Below, piece after piece: positions 1 through 8,557 of a DNA stretch of 64,000 nt (its first letter is position 1; every line of letters starts with the position of its first letter). The translations under genes and the position numbers were made by a program. This stretch comes from Acidobacteriota bacterium (lineage in GTDB: Bacteria > Acidobacteriota > Thermoanaerobaculia > Thermoanaerobaculales > Thermoanaerobaculaceae). The stretch lies in the NCBI GenBank assembly GCA_004298115.1, contig SCRJ01000140.1:28974-92973 (forward strand), written 5' to 3'. The notes beneath the pieces were generated by a model. It was not told the DNA's origin. It worked only from the letters and a program-made list of their open reading frames with translations, and did no database searches.

Positions 1-196
1 CGCCGGGCGCTTCGGGGACCTCGATCTCCCCTCGGTCCTCGTGCAGCGCGAGGCGTTCGTCGCCGTTCCCCTTGCCGACCTCGCGCCCGAATTTCCGCAT
101 CCCCTGCTGGGGGCCACGATCGGCGAACTCGCCCGCGCGGCGTCGGCGGCGGCGTCCCATCCGCCGGAGCCGCTCGATGTGGAGCTCCTCCGGTGA
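1..196 (+). CDS. folK: FolK-like pyrophosphokinase, C-terminal end (partial)
   Basis: Only the last 64 codons are in the window (frame from base 2, stop TGA at 194-196). The peptide reads RFGDLDLPSVLVQREAFVAV, then PLADLAPEF and HPLLGATIGELAR. This resembles the end of 6-hydroxymethyl-7,8-dihydropterin pyrophosphokinase, where a DL.LPH....R.FVL.PL..IAP...HP pattern closes the fold. The usual His after LP is Ser here. Its stop overlaps the GTG start of the next gene (GTGA), so the two are translationally coupled. The neighbour is a pteridine-reductase-like SDR, which supports a folate role. The call rests on a short tail, so it is moderate. Confidence 0.6.
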   Translation, partial: AGRFGDLDLPSVLVQREAFVAVPLADLAPEFPHPLLGATIGELARAASAAASHPPEPLDVELLR

Positions 197-927
197 CCGC
201 GCCGGCCAAGGCCGTCCTCGTGACCGGCGGCGCGGTCCGCCTCGGGCGCGCGATCGTGGCCGAGTTCGCCCGCGCAGGCTGGAGGCCGGCGTTCACCTAC
301 CGCTCCTCGGCCGCGCCCGCGGCGGCGTTCGCGGCCCAGCTGCGCGCCGGCGGTACCCCGGCGCTGGCGATCGCCGCCGACCTCGACGACCAGCGGGCTC
401 GGGTGCTCGTCGCCGAACGCGTCCAGGAGGAGTTCGGCGGCCTCGACGCCCTGGTCAACAGCGCGGGCGTCTTCCCGCGCACCCCGTTCGCCGACCTCAC
501 CCCCACCCTCCTCGCCGATGCGCTGCGGACCAACCTCGAGGCGCCGCTGTTCCTGACCCAGGCGTGCGCCCCCGCCCTTCGCGCCCGGCGCGGCGCGGTC
601 GTGAACATCGCGGACGTCTACGGGATGTTTCCCCTGCGCCACCACCTGGCGTACTCGGTCTCCAAGGCGGCGCTCATCGCCGCGACCCGCGCCCTGGCGG
701 TCGAGATGGCGCCCGAGGTGCGCGTCAACGCCGTCGCTCCCGGAATCGCCGTCTTCCCCGAGGGGTACGACGCGGCGGCCCGCGAGCGGCTCTTGGGGAG
801 GACCCTGCTGCACCGCGAGGGCGGGGCCGCGGAGATCGCCCGCACGGTACGCTTCCTCGTGGAGGGGGTGGACACCGTCACGGGTCAGGTGGTGACGGTG
901 GACGGTGGACGGAGCGTGGCGCTGTAA
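193..927 (+). CDS. SDR-family reductase, pteridine reductase/FolM-like
   Basis: A 244-residue classical short-chain dehydrogenase starting at GTG 193. The nucleotide-binding motif is TGGAVRLG (residues 11-18): the Arg in place of the usual middle Gly is the TGxxxRxG variant of pteridine reductases (PTR1, FolM). It is followed by the TYRSS strand end typical of that group, NSAG, and the catalytic YSVSK. The C-terminus has VNAVAPG and VDGG, both standard for SDRs. PTR1/FolM enzymes use NADPH to reduce dihydropterins such as dihydromonapterin. Coupling to the folK-like gene upstream fits this. A generic 3-oxoacyl-ACP-reductase-like activity cannot be excluded. Confidence 0.75.
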   Translation: MTAPAKAVLVTGGAVRLGRAIVAEFARAGWRPAFTYRSSAAPAAAFAAQLRAGGTPALAIAADLDDQRARVLVAERVQEEFGGLDALVNSAGVFPRTPFADLTPTLLADALRTNLEAPLFLTQACAPALRARRGAVVNIADVYGMFPLRHHLAYSVSKAALIAATRALAVEMAPEVRVNAVAPGIAVFPEGYDAAARERLLGRTLLHREGGAAEIARTVRFLVEGVDTVTGQVVTVDGGRSVAL

Positions 928-986
928 GAGCGCGCAAAGGCGGAGGCGGCCGTCGGCGAGGGTGCCGGCGGGGCTTGCGCCGCCGC

Positions 987-2159
987 TCAACCGACGAGCG
1001 GTGATGCGACCGGCCGCAGCGGCGGCGCGGCCAGCCAGTACGGCGCCAGTGCCGGTAGCGCGGCCAGCGCCCGGGCCGGCGACACGCTGCCCGCGACCAT
1101 CCCGGCGAAGACGGCCATGACGGCGCGGTTCCGCACCCCGAACCGAAACGCGTGGCGGGGCGAGGCGTAGAACAGCCGCGCCGCCATCCGGGCGGCCGCC
1201 AGCTCGAACCGCATCCCGGCCATCATCCGGTCGTACGCGGCCAGCGGCCGGTGCGAGCCGAGGTAGCGGAGGATCGCCTCGGCGGCCGTGTTGCCGCTCT
1301 TCACCGCGTAATAGATCCCTTCCCCGAACAGCGCGTCGGAGAGACCGGCCGCGTCGCCCACCAGCACGACGTTGTCGCGCGCGAGCGTGGGAGCCGCGGG
1401 CGCCACCGGGATGAGCAGGGCCTTGACCTGGATCCGCTCGTGCCGCCGCAGGATCCGGTAGCGGGCGATGAACGCGTCGAGCAGCGCCCTCATGTCGCGG
1501 TTGCCGGGCCGTCTCGCGAACCGGTAGAGCCCGACGTTGAGGTGGTCGCCTTTGGGAAACACCCAACCGTAGCCAGCCGGAATCACCCCAAGGTCGAAGA
1601 CGCAGGTGCCGCCCATCATTTCCAGCGTTCCGGGCGCCGGCCACAGCAGCGCTTCGATCGCCGGCGCCATGCGCGGCTTCGCCCCCGGGAAGAGCCGCGC
1701 GCGGACGCGGCTGTACACGCCGTCGGCCCCGACCAGCACCCTCGCCGTGACCGTTCCGCTCCCGGTCGTGACGCGCACGCCAACGGCGTCGGGTTCGAAG
1801 CCCTCGAACGTCTCGCGCTCGCGCAAGGACGCGCCCGCCGCGACCGCCTGCACCGTCATGAACGCGTCGAGCGCCGCCCTCTGCGCCATCCCGCCGGTGC
1901 GCGGCAGTGCGCACACGACGGGGTTCGCACCGGCGTACGCGATCAGCGCGCTCCCGATCTCGCGCTCGATCACGGGCGCGAGCGAGAACGGCGCCTCGCG
2001 CAGCGTCTTCGCCGACAGGCCGCCGCCGCAGACCTTGTGCCGCGGCAGCGCCTCCTTCTCGAGCAGGAGGACGCGCGCGCCGGCCGCCGCCAGCCGGTAC
2101 GCGACGGTGTTGCCCGCGGGCCCGCACCCGACCACCACGACGTCGAACTCGGCCGCCAC
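987..2159 (-). CDS. FAD-dependent oxidoreductase, geranylgeranyl reductase family
   Basis: A 390-residue flavoprotein. It opens with the dinucleotide-binding motif VVVGCGPAGNTVAYRLAAAG followed by an acidic strand end (LLLEKE). The family motif PRHKVCGGGLS, GADGVYSRVR, YGWVFPKGDHLNVGLY and the C-terminal FAD motif VVLVGDAAGLSDALFGEGI are all present. Geranylgeranyl-reductase-type enzymes reduce isoprenoid double bonds in lipids or quinone side chains; the substrate here is unknown. I chose GTG 2159 because the Rossmann strand begins four residues later; GAGGAGG abuts this start. It faces the SDR convergently and is divergent from the lipid kinase gene, 75 bp away. Confidence 0.82.
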   Translation of the reverse strand: MAAEFDVVVVGCGPAGNTVAYRLAAAGARVLLLEKEALPRHKVCGGGLSAKTLREAPFSLAPVIEREIGSALIAYAGANPVVCALPRTGGMAQRAALDAFMTVQAVAAGASLRERETFEGFEPDAVGVRVTTGSGTVTARVLVGADGVYSRVRARLFPGAKPRMAPAIEALLWPAPGTLEMMGGTCVFDLGVIPAGYGWVFPKGDHLNVGLYRFARRPGNRDMRALLDAFIARYRILRRHERIQVKALLIPVAPAAPTLARDNVVLVGDAAGLSDALFGEGIYYAVKSGNTAAEAILRYLGSHRPLAAYDRMMAGMRFELAAARMAARLFYASPRHAFRFGVRNRAVMAVFAGMVAGSVSPARALAALPALAPYWLAAPPLRPVASPLVG

Positions 2160-2234
2160 CTCCTCATCATAGCCGCCGCGAGCCGGACTCGCTCGCAGGT
2201 CGTGCGCGCGCCGGGGTCCCGTATACTCCGCCCG

Positions 2235-3116
2235 ATGATCACGATCGTGAATCCGGCGGCCGCGGGCGGCCGCCTCGGCAAACAGTGGCCGCGTGTGCAC
2301 CGGCGCCTCGGGCGCGCCGGCTTCGCCTCGCCCGTAGCGTTCACGCAGGCGCCGGGCCACGCGACCGGCATTGCCGCCGATGCCGTGCGCCGGGGCGAGA
2401 CTCTCGTCGTCGCCGCCGGCGGCGACGGCACGATCTGCGAGGTCGTGCAGGGGCTCCACGACGCCGGCGGGGCCACGCTCGGCATCCTCCCCCTCGGGAC
2501 CGGCAACGACGCCGCCAGGACGCTCGGACTGCCCCTGGGCCTCGAGGCGGCCGCGCGGACGATCCTGGATGGTCACACGCGGGCGGTGGACCTCATCCTC
2601 GCCGGCGACCGCGTCGTCCTCAACGCGATCGGCATCGGCCTGCTCGGCGCGATCAACGTCAACGCCGCCTCGATCAAGCTCGTGCGCGGCATCGTGGCCT
2701 ACCTCGGGGCCGCGGCGGGCACGCTGTTCCGCTACCGCTGTCCCGAAATCCGGCTCACCGACGGGACTTTTTCCTACCGGGGCGCCATGACGATCCTCGC
2801 GATCCACAACGGCGTCACCACCGGCGGCGGCTTCCCCCTCACGCCCGCCGCCGTCCCCGACGACGGCGCGCTCGACGCGTGCCTGGTCGAAGGCACCGCG
2901 GTTCCCGCTCGCCTCGGCCGCCTGGTCGCCGCCGTACGCGGCACGCTGGCGCAGCGCCCCGGCTCCCACGAGCTGCGCTTCACCCGCCTCGAGCTGGAAA
3001 CCGCCGTGCCCATCCCCTGCCACCTCGACGGCAACCCTTCGTCGATCGAGCCGCCCGGAATGACGTTCTCCGTCCTGCCCCACGCTCAGATCGTGATCAT
3101 CCCGTCCGGAAGGTGA
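2235..3116 (+). CDS. Diacylglycerol kinase-family lipid kinase (YegS/DgkB-like)
   Basis: A 293-residue protein starting at ATG 2235. It begins ITIVNPAAAGGRLGKQWP, the N-terminal strand and Gly-rich turn of the DAGK catalytic fold. The nucleotide-binding signature VVAAGGDGTICEVVQGL is followed by LGILPLGTGNDAARTLG, the second family signature. The C-terminal beta-sandwich ends in HLDGNPSSIEPPGMTFSVLP. These enzymes phosphorylate diacylglycerol or related lipids using ATP at the membrane face. No transmembrane segment is seen. It is transcribed divergently from the flavoprotein gene and may serve lipid recycling; the exact substrate cannot be read from sequence. Confidence 0.88.
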   Translation: MITIVNPAAAGGRLGKQWPRVHRRLGRAGFASPVAFTQAPGHATGIAADAVRRGETLVVAAGGDGTICEVVQGLHDAGGATLGILPLGTGNDAARTLGLPLGLEAAARTILDGHTRAVDLILAGDRVVLNAIGIGLLGAINVNAASIKLVRGIVAYLGAAAGTLFRYRCPEIRLTDGTFSYRGAMTILAIHNGVTTGGGFPLTPAAVPDDGALDACLVEGTAVPARLGRLVAAVRGTLAQRPGSHELRFTRLELETAVPIPCHLDGNPSSIEPPGMTFSVLPHAQIVIIPSGR

Positions 3117-3154
3117 CGGGCCCCCCGGTTGAAGCGTCGCGCGAAGGCGGCGGG

Positions 3155-3643
3155 TTACGTGCGCTCCAGGAGCTTGACGTACCGGAGCGTCTCCGGTTCG
3201 TACCCGAGGTGCTCGTAGACGGCGCGCGCCCTCCGGTTGCCGGCGAAGACCGTCAACGTCAGCCTGTCGAAGGCCATCTCCCGCGCCCAGCGCTCCGCTG
3301 CGCGCATCAGGACGCCGGCGACGCCGCGCCCTTCGGCGTGCGCCGCGACCGCGATGATGCCGACGTGGCCGTGCTCCGCCTCGGTGAAGTAATCGCGGAC
3401 CCGTTCCAAGAGGACGAAGCCGAGCGGCGCCCCCTCCCCGTCCGTCGCCACGAGCACGGTGGTGCCGGCCGGCGGCGCCGCGAAGTAGCCGCTCACCGCC
3501 CGCGCCTCGCCCCCGACCAGTTCCGCCGCCGAGCGCCACGACGGCGGCCCGAACTCGGAAAGCCTCTCCACCGCCCGCAGGATGAAGGCACGATCCTCGG
3601 CCCGTGCCGGCCGAACGACGATGTCAGGCAATGCCTCGACCAT
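3155..3643 (-). CDS. GNAT family N-acetyltransferase
   Basis: A 162-residue protein from ATG 3643. It has the GNAT N-terminal strand IVVRPARAEDRAFILRAV, the acetyl-CoA motif region VGIIAVAAHAEGRGVAGVLMRAAERWARE (V-x-x-x-x-G-x-G pattern) and a typical end, LTVFAGNRRARAVYEHLGYEPET, where the Asn and Tyr of motif B lie. It belongs to the RimI-like acetyltransferases, but the acceptor is unknown. It converges with the lipid kinase gene, and 205 bp separate it from the end of the downstream histidine kinase gene. The reading frame stays open further upstream, but nothing family-like is encoded there. Confidence 0.85.
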   Translation of the reverse strand: MVEALPDIVVRPARAEDRAFILRAVERLSEFGPPSWRSAAELVGGEARAVSGYFAAPPAGTTVLVATDGEGAPLGFVLLERVRDYFTEAEHGHVGIIAVAAHAEGRGVAGVLMRAAERWAREMAFDRLTLTVFAGNRRARAVYEHLGYEPETLRYVKLLERT

Positions 3644-3848
3644 GCCGCACCGTATCAGGAACCGCGAGCCCCCGCCACACCGCCGCGGCCCGGGCCACGG
3701 CCGAGATCGACGCGACGCACGCAACGGGATGGATGCGACAGGCGCCTCCTGAGACTGGCCAGGGCAGACATTGGCGGCGTTGAGGTACCGTCCGCCCCCG
3801 AGCACGTCGCGGAGACCAACGTTCATGGGTGCGGCGGCAACACCCCGA

Positions 3849-5327
3849 TCAGGCCGTCACCGGCTCGGCCGGCAGCGTCACCACGAAGCACGTCCCCTGC
3901 CCCGGCGCGCTGCGGACCTCGACCCGTCCACCGTGCTGCTCCGCCGCCGCCTTGACGATCGCGAGCCCGAGCCCGGTTCCTTCGCTGCTGTGGCTGCGCG
4001 CGTTGGAGGACCGGTAGAACTCCTCGAAGACGCGCCCGAGGTCCGCCGCCGGGATGCCGATTCCGGTGTCTTCCACCTCGAGCTCGATCGCCCCGCCGCG
4101 CCGTTCCAGGCGGACCTCCACGTTGCCCCCGCGCGGCGTATAGCGGATCGCGTTGCCGACCAGGTTGCCGGCCAGCTCACGCAGGGCGGCGGCGTCGCCG
4201 ACGATGGTGGCAGTCTCGCCGGTGATGCGGACGTTCAACGTGACCCCGGCGCGATCGGCGGCCGGGCGCGCATCCTCGGCCGCCTCGCGGACCATCGCCG
4301 CCAGGTCGACCGGCGCCAGCTCGACGGCCAGCCTTCCCTCGCGTGCACGCGCGAGCGTCAGCAGGTCGGCGGTAACCTGCGCGAGGTCGCCGGTCCGCGC
4401 CTCGATCCGCCGGATCAGCCCGACGGCCGGCCGGGGAAGCTCGCCCGCCACACCGGCGAGCAGCGCGCTCATCGTCGTGCGCATGGTCCCCAAGGGCCCG
4501 CGCAGCTCGTGCGCAACCTTGCGCAGGTACTGCGACTTGGCCCGCTCCGCCTGGCTCACGCGCTCGAGCGCCGCGGCCAGGGTTTCCGCCTTGCGCGAGA
4601 CCTCGAGCGAGAGCACGACGACCTCGCCTTCGCGCCGCCGCAGCCGGTCGGCGATCGTGCTGCCGATGTACGCCGAGAGGTAAAGGGTCGTCGCGAAGAC
4701 GAGCAACTGCGCCGAGACCACGGCCGGATCGCGGTACGCCGTCGGTGTCCAGGCGCCGCCGAGCGGCCAGTGACGGACGAGGCCGAGCCCCTCGGAAGTC
4801 GCCACCGCGGCGATCAGCGCCACGCTCCAGCTCGCGTGCACGAACGTCGCCGGGCGCGAGAACAGGATCGAGGCGATGATCACGTGGAAGATGAAGAAGT
4901 AGAGGAACGGGTTCTCGACCCCTCCGGAGAAGTGAAGCAGCACCGCCAGCAGCATCAGGTCGATCGCGACCTGGAGGTTCGCGAAGAGAACGGCCGGTCC
5001 GGCCGACCCGACATCGCCCGCCCCGCCCGGTGACGACGGGAGCAGGAAGCGGACGAGCGGCCGGGTCCACGGCCACTCGCGGTGCGCCTTGCCGGCGTGC
5101 AGCCTCCGCAGCCAGAGCCAGTAGAGCCCGTTGCTGAGCGCCAGCGCGGCGAACGTGAGGTACAGACGCCACATCGGGAGGTGGACCGGGAAGACCCTGC
5201 GGGCCACCTCCACGAAGAGCGCCACGCCCGCCACGGCGAGCCAGCGCAGGCGGATCAGCCACCCCAACCGCTCGCCCAGCTCGGCGGAAACCGGCAACGA
5301 GCTCGAGATCGATGCGGTCGCGTCCAT
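3849..5327 (-). CDS. Membrane sensor histidine kinase with RegB-like quinone-site motif
   Basis: A 492-residue kinase and the last gene of the hydrogenase operon. The N-terminal half holds about six hydrophobic segments (residues about 25-225). Between two of them is GGVENPF (residues 135-141), an exact match to the GGxxNPF heptapeptide reported for the quinone-binding site of RegB/PrrB kinases. The HisKA box is KVAHELRGPLGTM with phospho-acceptor His273. N, G1 and G2 boxes are intact (ELAGNLVGNAIRY, VEDTGIGIP, EGTGLGLAI). The redox-active Cys that RegB carries near its H-box is absent; the only Cys I see in the kinase core is near the C-terminus. It lies 48 bp after the receiver gene and probably phosphorylates that receiver. 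Confidence 0.85.
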   Translation of the reverse strand: MDATASISSSLPVSAELGERLGWLIRLRWLAVAGVALFVEVARRVFPVHLPMWRLYLTFAALALSNGLYWLWLRRLHAGKAHREWPWTRPLVRFLLPSSPGGAGDVGSAGPAVLFANLQVAIDLMLLAVLLHFSGGVENPFLYFFIFHVIIASILFSRPATFVHASWSVALIAAVATSEGLGLVRHWPLGGAWTPTAYRDPAVVSAQLLVFATTLYLSAYIGSTIADRLRRREGEVVVLSLEVSRKAETLAAALERVSQAERAKSQYLRKVAHELRGPLGTMRTTMSALLAGVAGELPRPAVGLIRRIEARTGDLAQVTADLLTLARAREGRLAVELAPVDLAAMVREAAEDARPAADRAGVTLNVRITGETATIVGDAAALRELAGNLVGNAIRYTPRGGNVEVRLERRGGAIELEVEDTGIGIPAADLGRVFEEFYRSSNARSHSSEGTGLGLAIVKAAAEQHGGRVEVRSAPGQGTCFVVTLPAEPVTA

Positions 5328-5375
5328 CCCCCGTCACCCTCCCACGGTGGGTTCCCGGTCGGTCCTCGGCGGTCC

Positions 5376-5804
5376 TCAGCCCTTGCGGGCCAGTTCGAGC
5401 GCTCTGGAGACGACGCGCACCAGATCGGCCGGTGCCACCGGCTTGTCCAGGAACTCCTGCACCGGAAGGTACTCGCCGGGACGATAGCTGCCGTCGCCGC
5501 TCTCGGGGTAGAAGCGGAGATCGGTCTTCGAGTGGATCGCGGAGACGATGACGATCGGCACCTCGCGGAAGTACGACCCGGGCATCTGCCTCAGCTTCCA
5601 GACGAAGTGAAACCCCTCGGTGGCGTCCGGCATCATCACGTCGAGCAGGATGAGGTCCGGCCTCTCGGCCTCCACCGTGGCGATACCCTCGGCGGGGCCG
5701 GCGGCGTCCACGACCCGATAGCCCTCCTTCTGCAGCAAAAGCCGCATCACGGCGACCAAGTCGCGGTCGTCGTCGACGATCAGGAGCTTGGCCTTCTCGC
5801 TCAT
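5376..5804 (-). CDS. Single-domain response regulator (receiver only)
   Basis: A 142-residue receiver with no output domain. The acidic pair is in LLIVDDDRDL, the phospho-acceptor Asp is in LILLDVMMPD, the conserved Ser is in VIVSAIHSKT, and the conserved Lys is in FLDKPVAP. Between the Ser strand and the Lys there is an insertion of about 20 residues (RFYPESGDGSYRPGEYLP), longer than in a CheY-type domain. Its ATG overlaps the stop of the hydrogenase small subunit gene by 4 bp, so it is part of the operon. Without a DNA-binding domain it must act through a protein partner or as a phosphate relay. Confidence 0.88.
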   Translation of the reverse strand: MSEKAKLLIVDDDRDLVAVMRLLLQKEGYRVVDAAGPAEGIATVEAERPDLILLDVMMPDATEGFHFVWKLRQMPGSYFREVPIVIVSAIHSKTDLRFYPESGDGSYRPGEYLPVQEFLDKPVAPADLVRVVSRALELARKG

Positions 5805-6313
5805 CCGTGCGCCTCTTTCTGCAGTATCCCACCCTGGGCAAGCTGGTCAAGCGACTCCTGCCTGAGGTGCTCCTCGGCCACCTGCTTCGGCACGAGGCCG
5901 AGCGCCAGCGCCACCCCGTAGAGGATCGCCTCGGGCCGGGGCGGGCAGCCGGGCACGTAGAAGTCGACCGGGATCACCTTGTCCGCGCCGCCGAGGACGT
6001 TGTAGGAGTCGAACCACGCGCCCCCGCCGCAGGCGCAGGAGCCGATCGCGAACACCAGCCGCGGGCGCGGCACCGCATCGAGGAGCCGCCCCAGCGCCGG
6101 CGCCACCTGTCGGGTGACCGGCCCGCTCACGACGACCGCGTCGGCGTGGCGCGGGGACCCGACGAGCTTGATGCCGAAGCGCTCCGCGTCGTAGTACGGG
6201 GTGAGGACGTTGATCACCTCGATGTCGCAGCCGTTGCAGGCACCGGCGTTGGCGTGGTAGACCCAGAGGGCCTTGCCGAACGCCTTCTTGCACGCCTTCT
6301 CGAGAAGCGCCAT
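5801..6313 (-). CDS. hyfI: Group 4 [NiFe] hydrogenase small subunit (NuoB/HyfI-like)
   Basis: A 170-residue protein from ATG 6313, homologous to complex I NuoB and HyfI/HycG. The four cysteines for the proximal [4Fe-4S] cluster are visible in ACNGCDIE, GSCACGGGAW and VPGCPPRPEAI. It is shorter than E. coli HyfI (about 250 residues), lacking a C-terminal extension. This subunit passes electrons to the NiFe site of the large subunit. It is the last structural gene; its stop overlaps the receiver gene start by 4 bp, and the preceding membrane subunit gene ends 2 bp before its start. Confidence 0.9.
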   Translation of the reverse strand: MALLEKACKKAFGKALWVYHANAGACNGCDIEVINVLTPYYDAERFGIKLVGSPRHADAVVVSGPVTRQVAPALGRLLDAVPRPRLVFAIGSCACGGGAWFDSYNVLGGADKVIPVDFYVPGCPPRPEAILYGVALALGLVPKQVAEEHLRQESLDQLAQGGILQKEAHG

Positions 6314-6315
6314 CC

Positions 6316-7830
6316 TCACCTCCCCAGCGTGGCCAGCACGTTCGCGGCACGGTCGAGCAACGGGAACGTCAGCCGCGGAAACACCCCGAGAACTACGCAT
6401 GCAACCGCCAGCGCCACCATCGGCCCCCACATCGTCGCGGGGACCTCGCGGGCCGCGGCCGCGGTAGCGGGGGCGTGCCCCCAGAACACCGTCCGCGCGG
6501 CGCGCAGCAGCACCACCATGGTGAGGAAGCCTGCGGCGATCGCGATCGCCAACGCCCACCACATGCCGGCCTTCGCCAGCGCGAGGTAGACGGTGAGCTT
6601 GCTCAGGAACCCGTTGAACGGCGGCAGCCCGGCGATCGCGAGCGCGCCGATCACGAAGCACGCGCTGGTGATCGGCATCCGGTCGCGCATCCCGGCCAGC
6701 TCGCTGATCCGCCGGGTGCCGGTGGCGTAGATCAACGCCCCGACGCACATGAACAGCAACGCCTTGATCAGCGCGTGGTTGAGCAGGTGGAACAACCCCC
6801 CATAGCAGCCCAGGTAGGTGCCCACCCCGATGCCGGCCACGACGTAGCCGATCTGGCTGACCGAGGAGTAGGCGAGCAGCCGCTTGAGGTCGTCCTGCGC
6901 CAGCGCCATGACGATCCCCAGCACCATCGTGAACACCCCGAGCGCGACCACGAACACCGCGAGCGTCGGCCAGCGCGGGTAAAAGATGCTCACCGTCCGC
7001 GCCAGCGCGTACACCGCCATCTTGATCATCACGCCCGACAGCAACACCGAGATCGGCGTCGGCGCCTCGGCGTGCGCGTCCGGCAGCCAGGGGTGGAACG
7101 GCGCGATCCCCGCCTTGGTTCCGAACCCCACGACCAGGAAAGCGACCGCGATCAGCGCCGTCGCGGGCGGGATCAGGTGCGCGACGCCGCGCACCTCGCT
7201 GATCAGCAGCGCCTGGCCGCCGGTGAGCCGGTTGGTCGCCGCCGCCGCCGCGTAGACAAGGACGCACCCGAAGAGCGCGAAGGTGATGCCGATCGTGAGG
7301 AGCATGAGGTACTTGTAGCCAGCCTCCAGGCCCCGCTTGTCCCAGTGGAAAGCGACCAAAAGGCCCGAGGTCAGCGTGGTCGCTTCGACTGCGACGTAGA
7401 GCATCACGATGTTGTTGGTGACGCACCCCCACACCATCGTCGCGATGAACCAGAGGAAGAGCCCGTAGAAGGTGGGCAGGCGCTGCGCCGCCGCCGCTCC
7501 GACCCGCGTCGGCAGGCCCGGCTGCTTGACGTAGCGCAGCGAGTACAACGCCGTCAGCGTGCCGACGATGCCGATGGCCAGAACCAGCAGGACCGAGAGC
7601 CCGTCGACGCGCAGCTCGTTGCCCCAGCCCGTGAGCACCGCACCGTCCACGACGCGTCGCGCCATCTCGAGGCCCAACAGCGTCACGCCGAGCGGCGCCG
7701 CGACGGCCAGGAATTGAGTGAGCCGGGCACCCAGCCACCGGCCGAAGAAGGCGAGCGCGCCGGCGGCGAGCGGCACCAGGAACGCCCACGCCGGCATGCT
7801 CGAAGCGATGGTCGCCGCCTGCTCGCTCAT
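6316..7830 (-). CDS. hyfF: Hydrogenase membrane subunit, antiporter-like (HyfF/NuoN-type)
   Basis: A 504-residue, about 14-helix protein of the NuoL/M/N-MrpA/D family. Key landmarks are LPDAHAEAPTPISVLLSGVMIKMAVYAL, which includes the helix-8 Lys, and the broken-helix region LLNHALIKALLFMCVGALIY. Members form the ion-translocating arm of complex I and of energy-conserving hydrogenases. This is the third such subunit in the operon, matching the HyfB/HyfD/HyfF set. It lies 2 bp before the small subunit gene. The HyfF label follows position and size (HyfF is about 526 residues); phylogeny would be needed to separate it from HyfD-like proteins. Confidence 0.85.
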   Translation of the reverse strand: MSEQAATIASSMPAWAFLVPLAAGALAFFGRWLGARLTQFLAVAAPLGVTLLGLEMARRVVDGAVLTGWGNELRVDGLSVLLVLAIGIVGTLTALYSLRYVKQPGLPTRVGAAAAQRLPTFYGLFLWFIATMVWGCVTNNIVMLYVAVEATTLTSGLLVAFHWDKRGLEAGYKYLMLLTIGITFALFGCVLVYAAAAATNRLTGGQALLISEVRGVAHLIPPATALIAVAFLVVGFGTKAGIAPFHPWLPDAHAEAPTPISVLLSGVMIKMAVYALARTVSIFYPRWPTLAVFVVALGVFTMVLGIVMALAQDDLKRLLAYSSVSQIGYVVAGIGVGTYLGCYGGLFHLLNHALIKALLFMCVGALIYATGTRRISELAGMRDRMPITSACFVIGALAIAGLPPFNGFLSKLTVYLALAKAGMWWALAIAIAAGFLTMVVLLRAARTVFWGHAPATAAAAREVPATMWGPMVALAVACVVLGVFPRLTFPLLDRAANVLATLGR

Positions 7831-7882
7831 GTTGCGCTCCCCACTCCTCCCAGCTCCGTCATGCGCCCTCGCCGAACCCGCC

Positions 7883-8557
7883 CTAGCGCTGCAGCTCGCG
7901 CAGAGCGAACGTGTCGGTCGTGCCGAACTCCTTGCGCACCCCGGCGATCACGTACAGCAACAGGAAGACCGTCACGACGACCTCGGTGGCGACACCGAAC
8001 AGCGTGGTCTCGGGCAGCTCGGGCGCCAGGCTCACCAGGCTCAGGTGCACGCCGTTCTCGAGCAGGCACAGGCCGATCACCGTCTTGGTCGCGTCGCGGC
8101 GCGTCAGCACGCAGTAAAGGCCGAGCGCGAAGACCGTCGAGGTCACCGCCAGGTTGGTGCGGAACACCCCTCCCTGTGCCAGCGTCGTCGGGGCGAACAG
8201 CGCGACGTGACCGTGGGTGAAGCGGTAGAAGCCGGTCATCAGCAGCGCCGCCACCACCACCGAGGGGCCGAAGCCGATCAGCGGCTTGATCTCGCGGTCC
8301 TCGCCATGGCCGATGAAGCGGAACAGGAACCACGGCGTCAGCACCGCCTTGGTGATCAGCGCCACCGCCGCCCACCAGTAGAGCGACGGGTTGACCGCCG
8401 CGAAGCTGGCGACCAGCCCGACGATCAGCAGCGCCTGCGCCGAGTACGCCATCGCCGCGAAGCGCAGGCGCCGCACCTCGACCGCGACGACCGAGGTGAT
8501 CACCACCACCATCGAGAGCGTCTGGATCAGCTCGCCGTTGAGCCCCGCGGTGCTCAC
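7883..8557 (-). CDS. hyfE: Hydrogenase-4 component E (NuoK-like membrane subunit)
   Basis: A 224-residue protein with about seven hydrophobic helices, matching HyfE (about 216 residues). The C-terminal half resembles NuoK/MrpC: it contains GLCLLENGVHLSLV, in which the buried Glu and nearby Asn correspond to the conserved NuoK helix. Its product should sit between the hydrogenase head and the antiporter-like subunits as part of the ion path. The start overlaps the stop of the ferredoxin-like subunit gene by 4 bp (8554-8557). A 52-bp gap separates it from the next gene. Confidence 0.87.
   Translation of the reverse strand: MSTAGLNGELIQTLSMVVVITSVVAVEVRRLRFAAMAYSAQALLIVGLVASFAAVNPSLYWWAAVALITKAVLTPWFLFRFIGHGEDREIKPLIGFGPSVVVAALLMTGFYRFTHGHVALFAPTTLAQGGVFRTNLAVTSTVFALGLYCVLTRRDATKTVIGLCLLENGVHLSLVSLAPELPETTLFGVATEVVVTVFLLLYVIAGVRKEFGTTDTFALRELQR

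Noticed and set aside
987..3539. An 850-codon minus-strand frame spanning the flavoprotein and the region opposite the lipid kinase gene
   Set aside because: Only the part to 2159 has family motifs. The upstream part is the antisense of a clear DAGK-family gene and is Arg/Gly/Ala-rich, as expected for shadow frames in GC-rich DNA.
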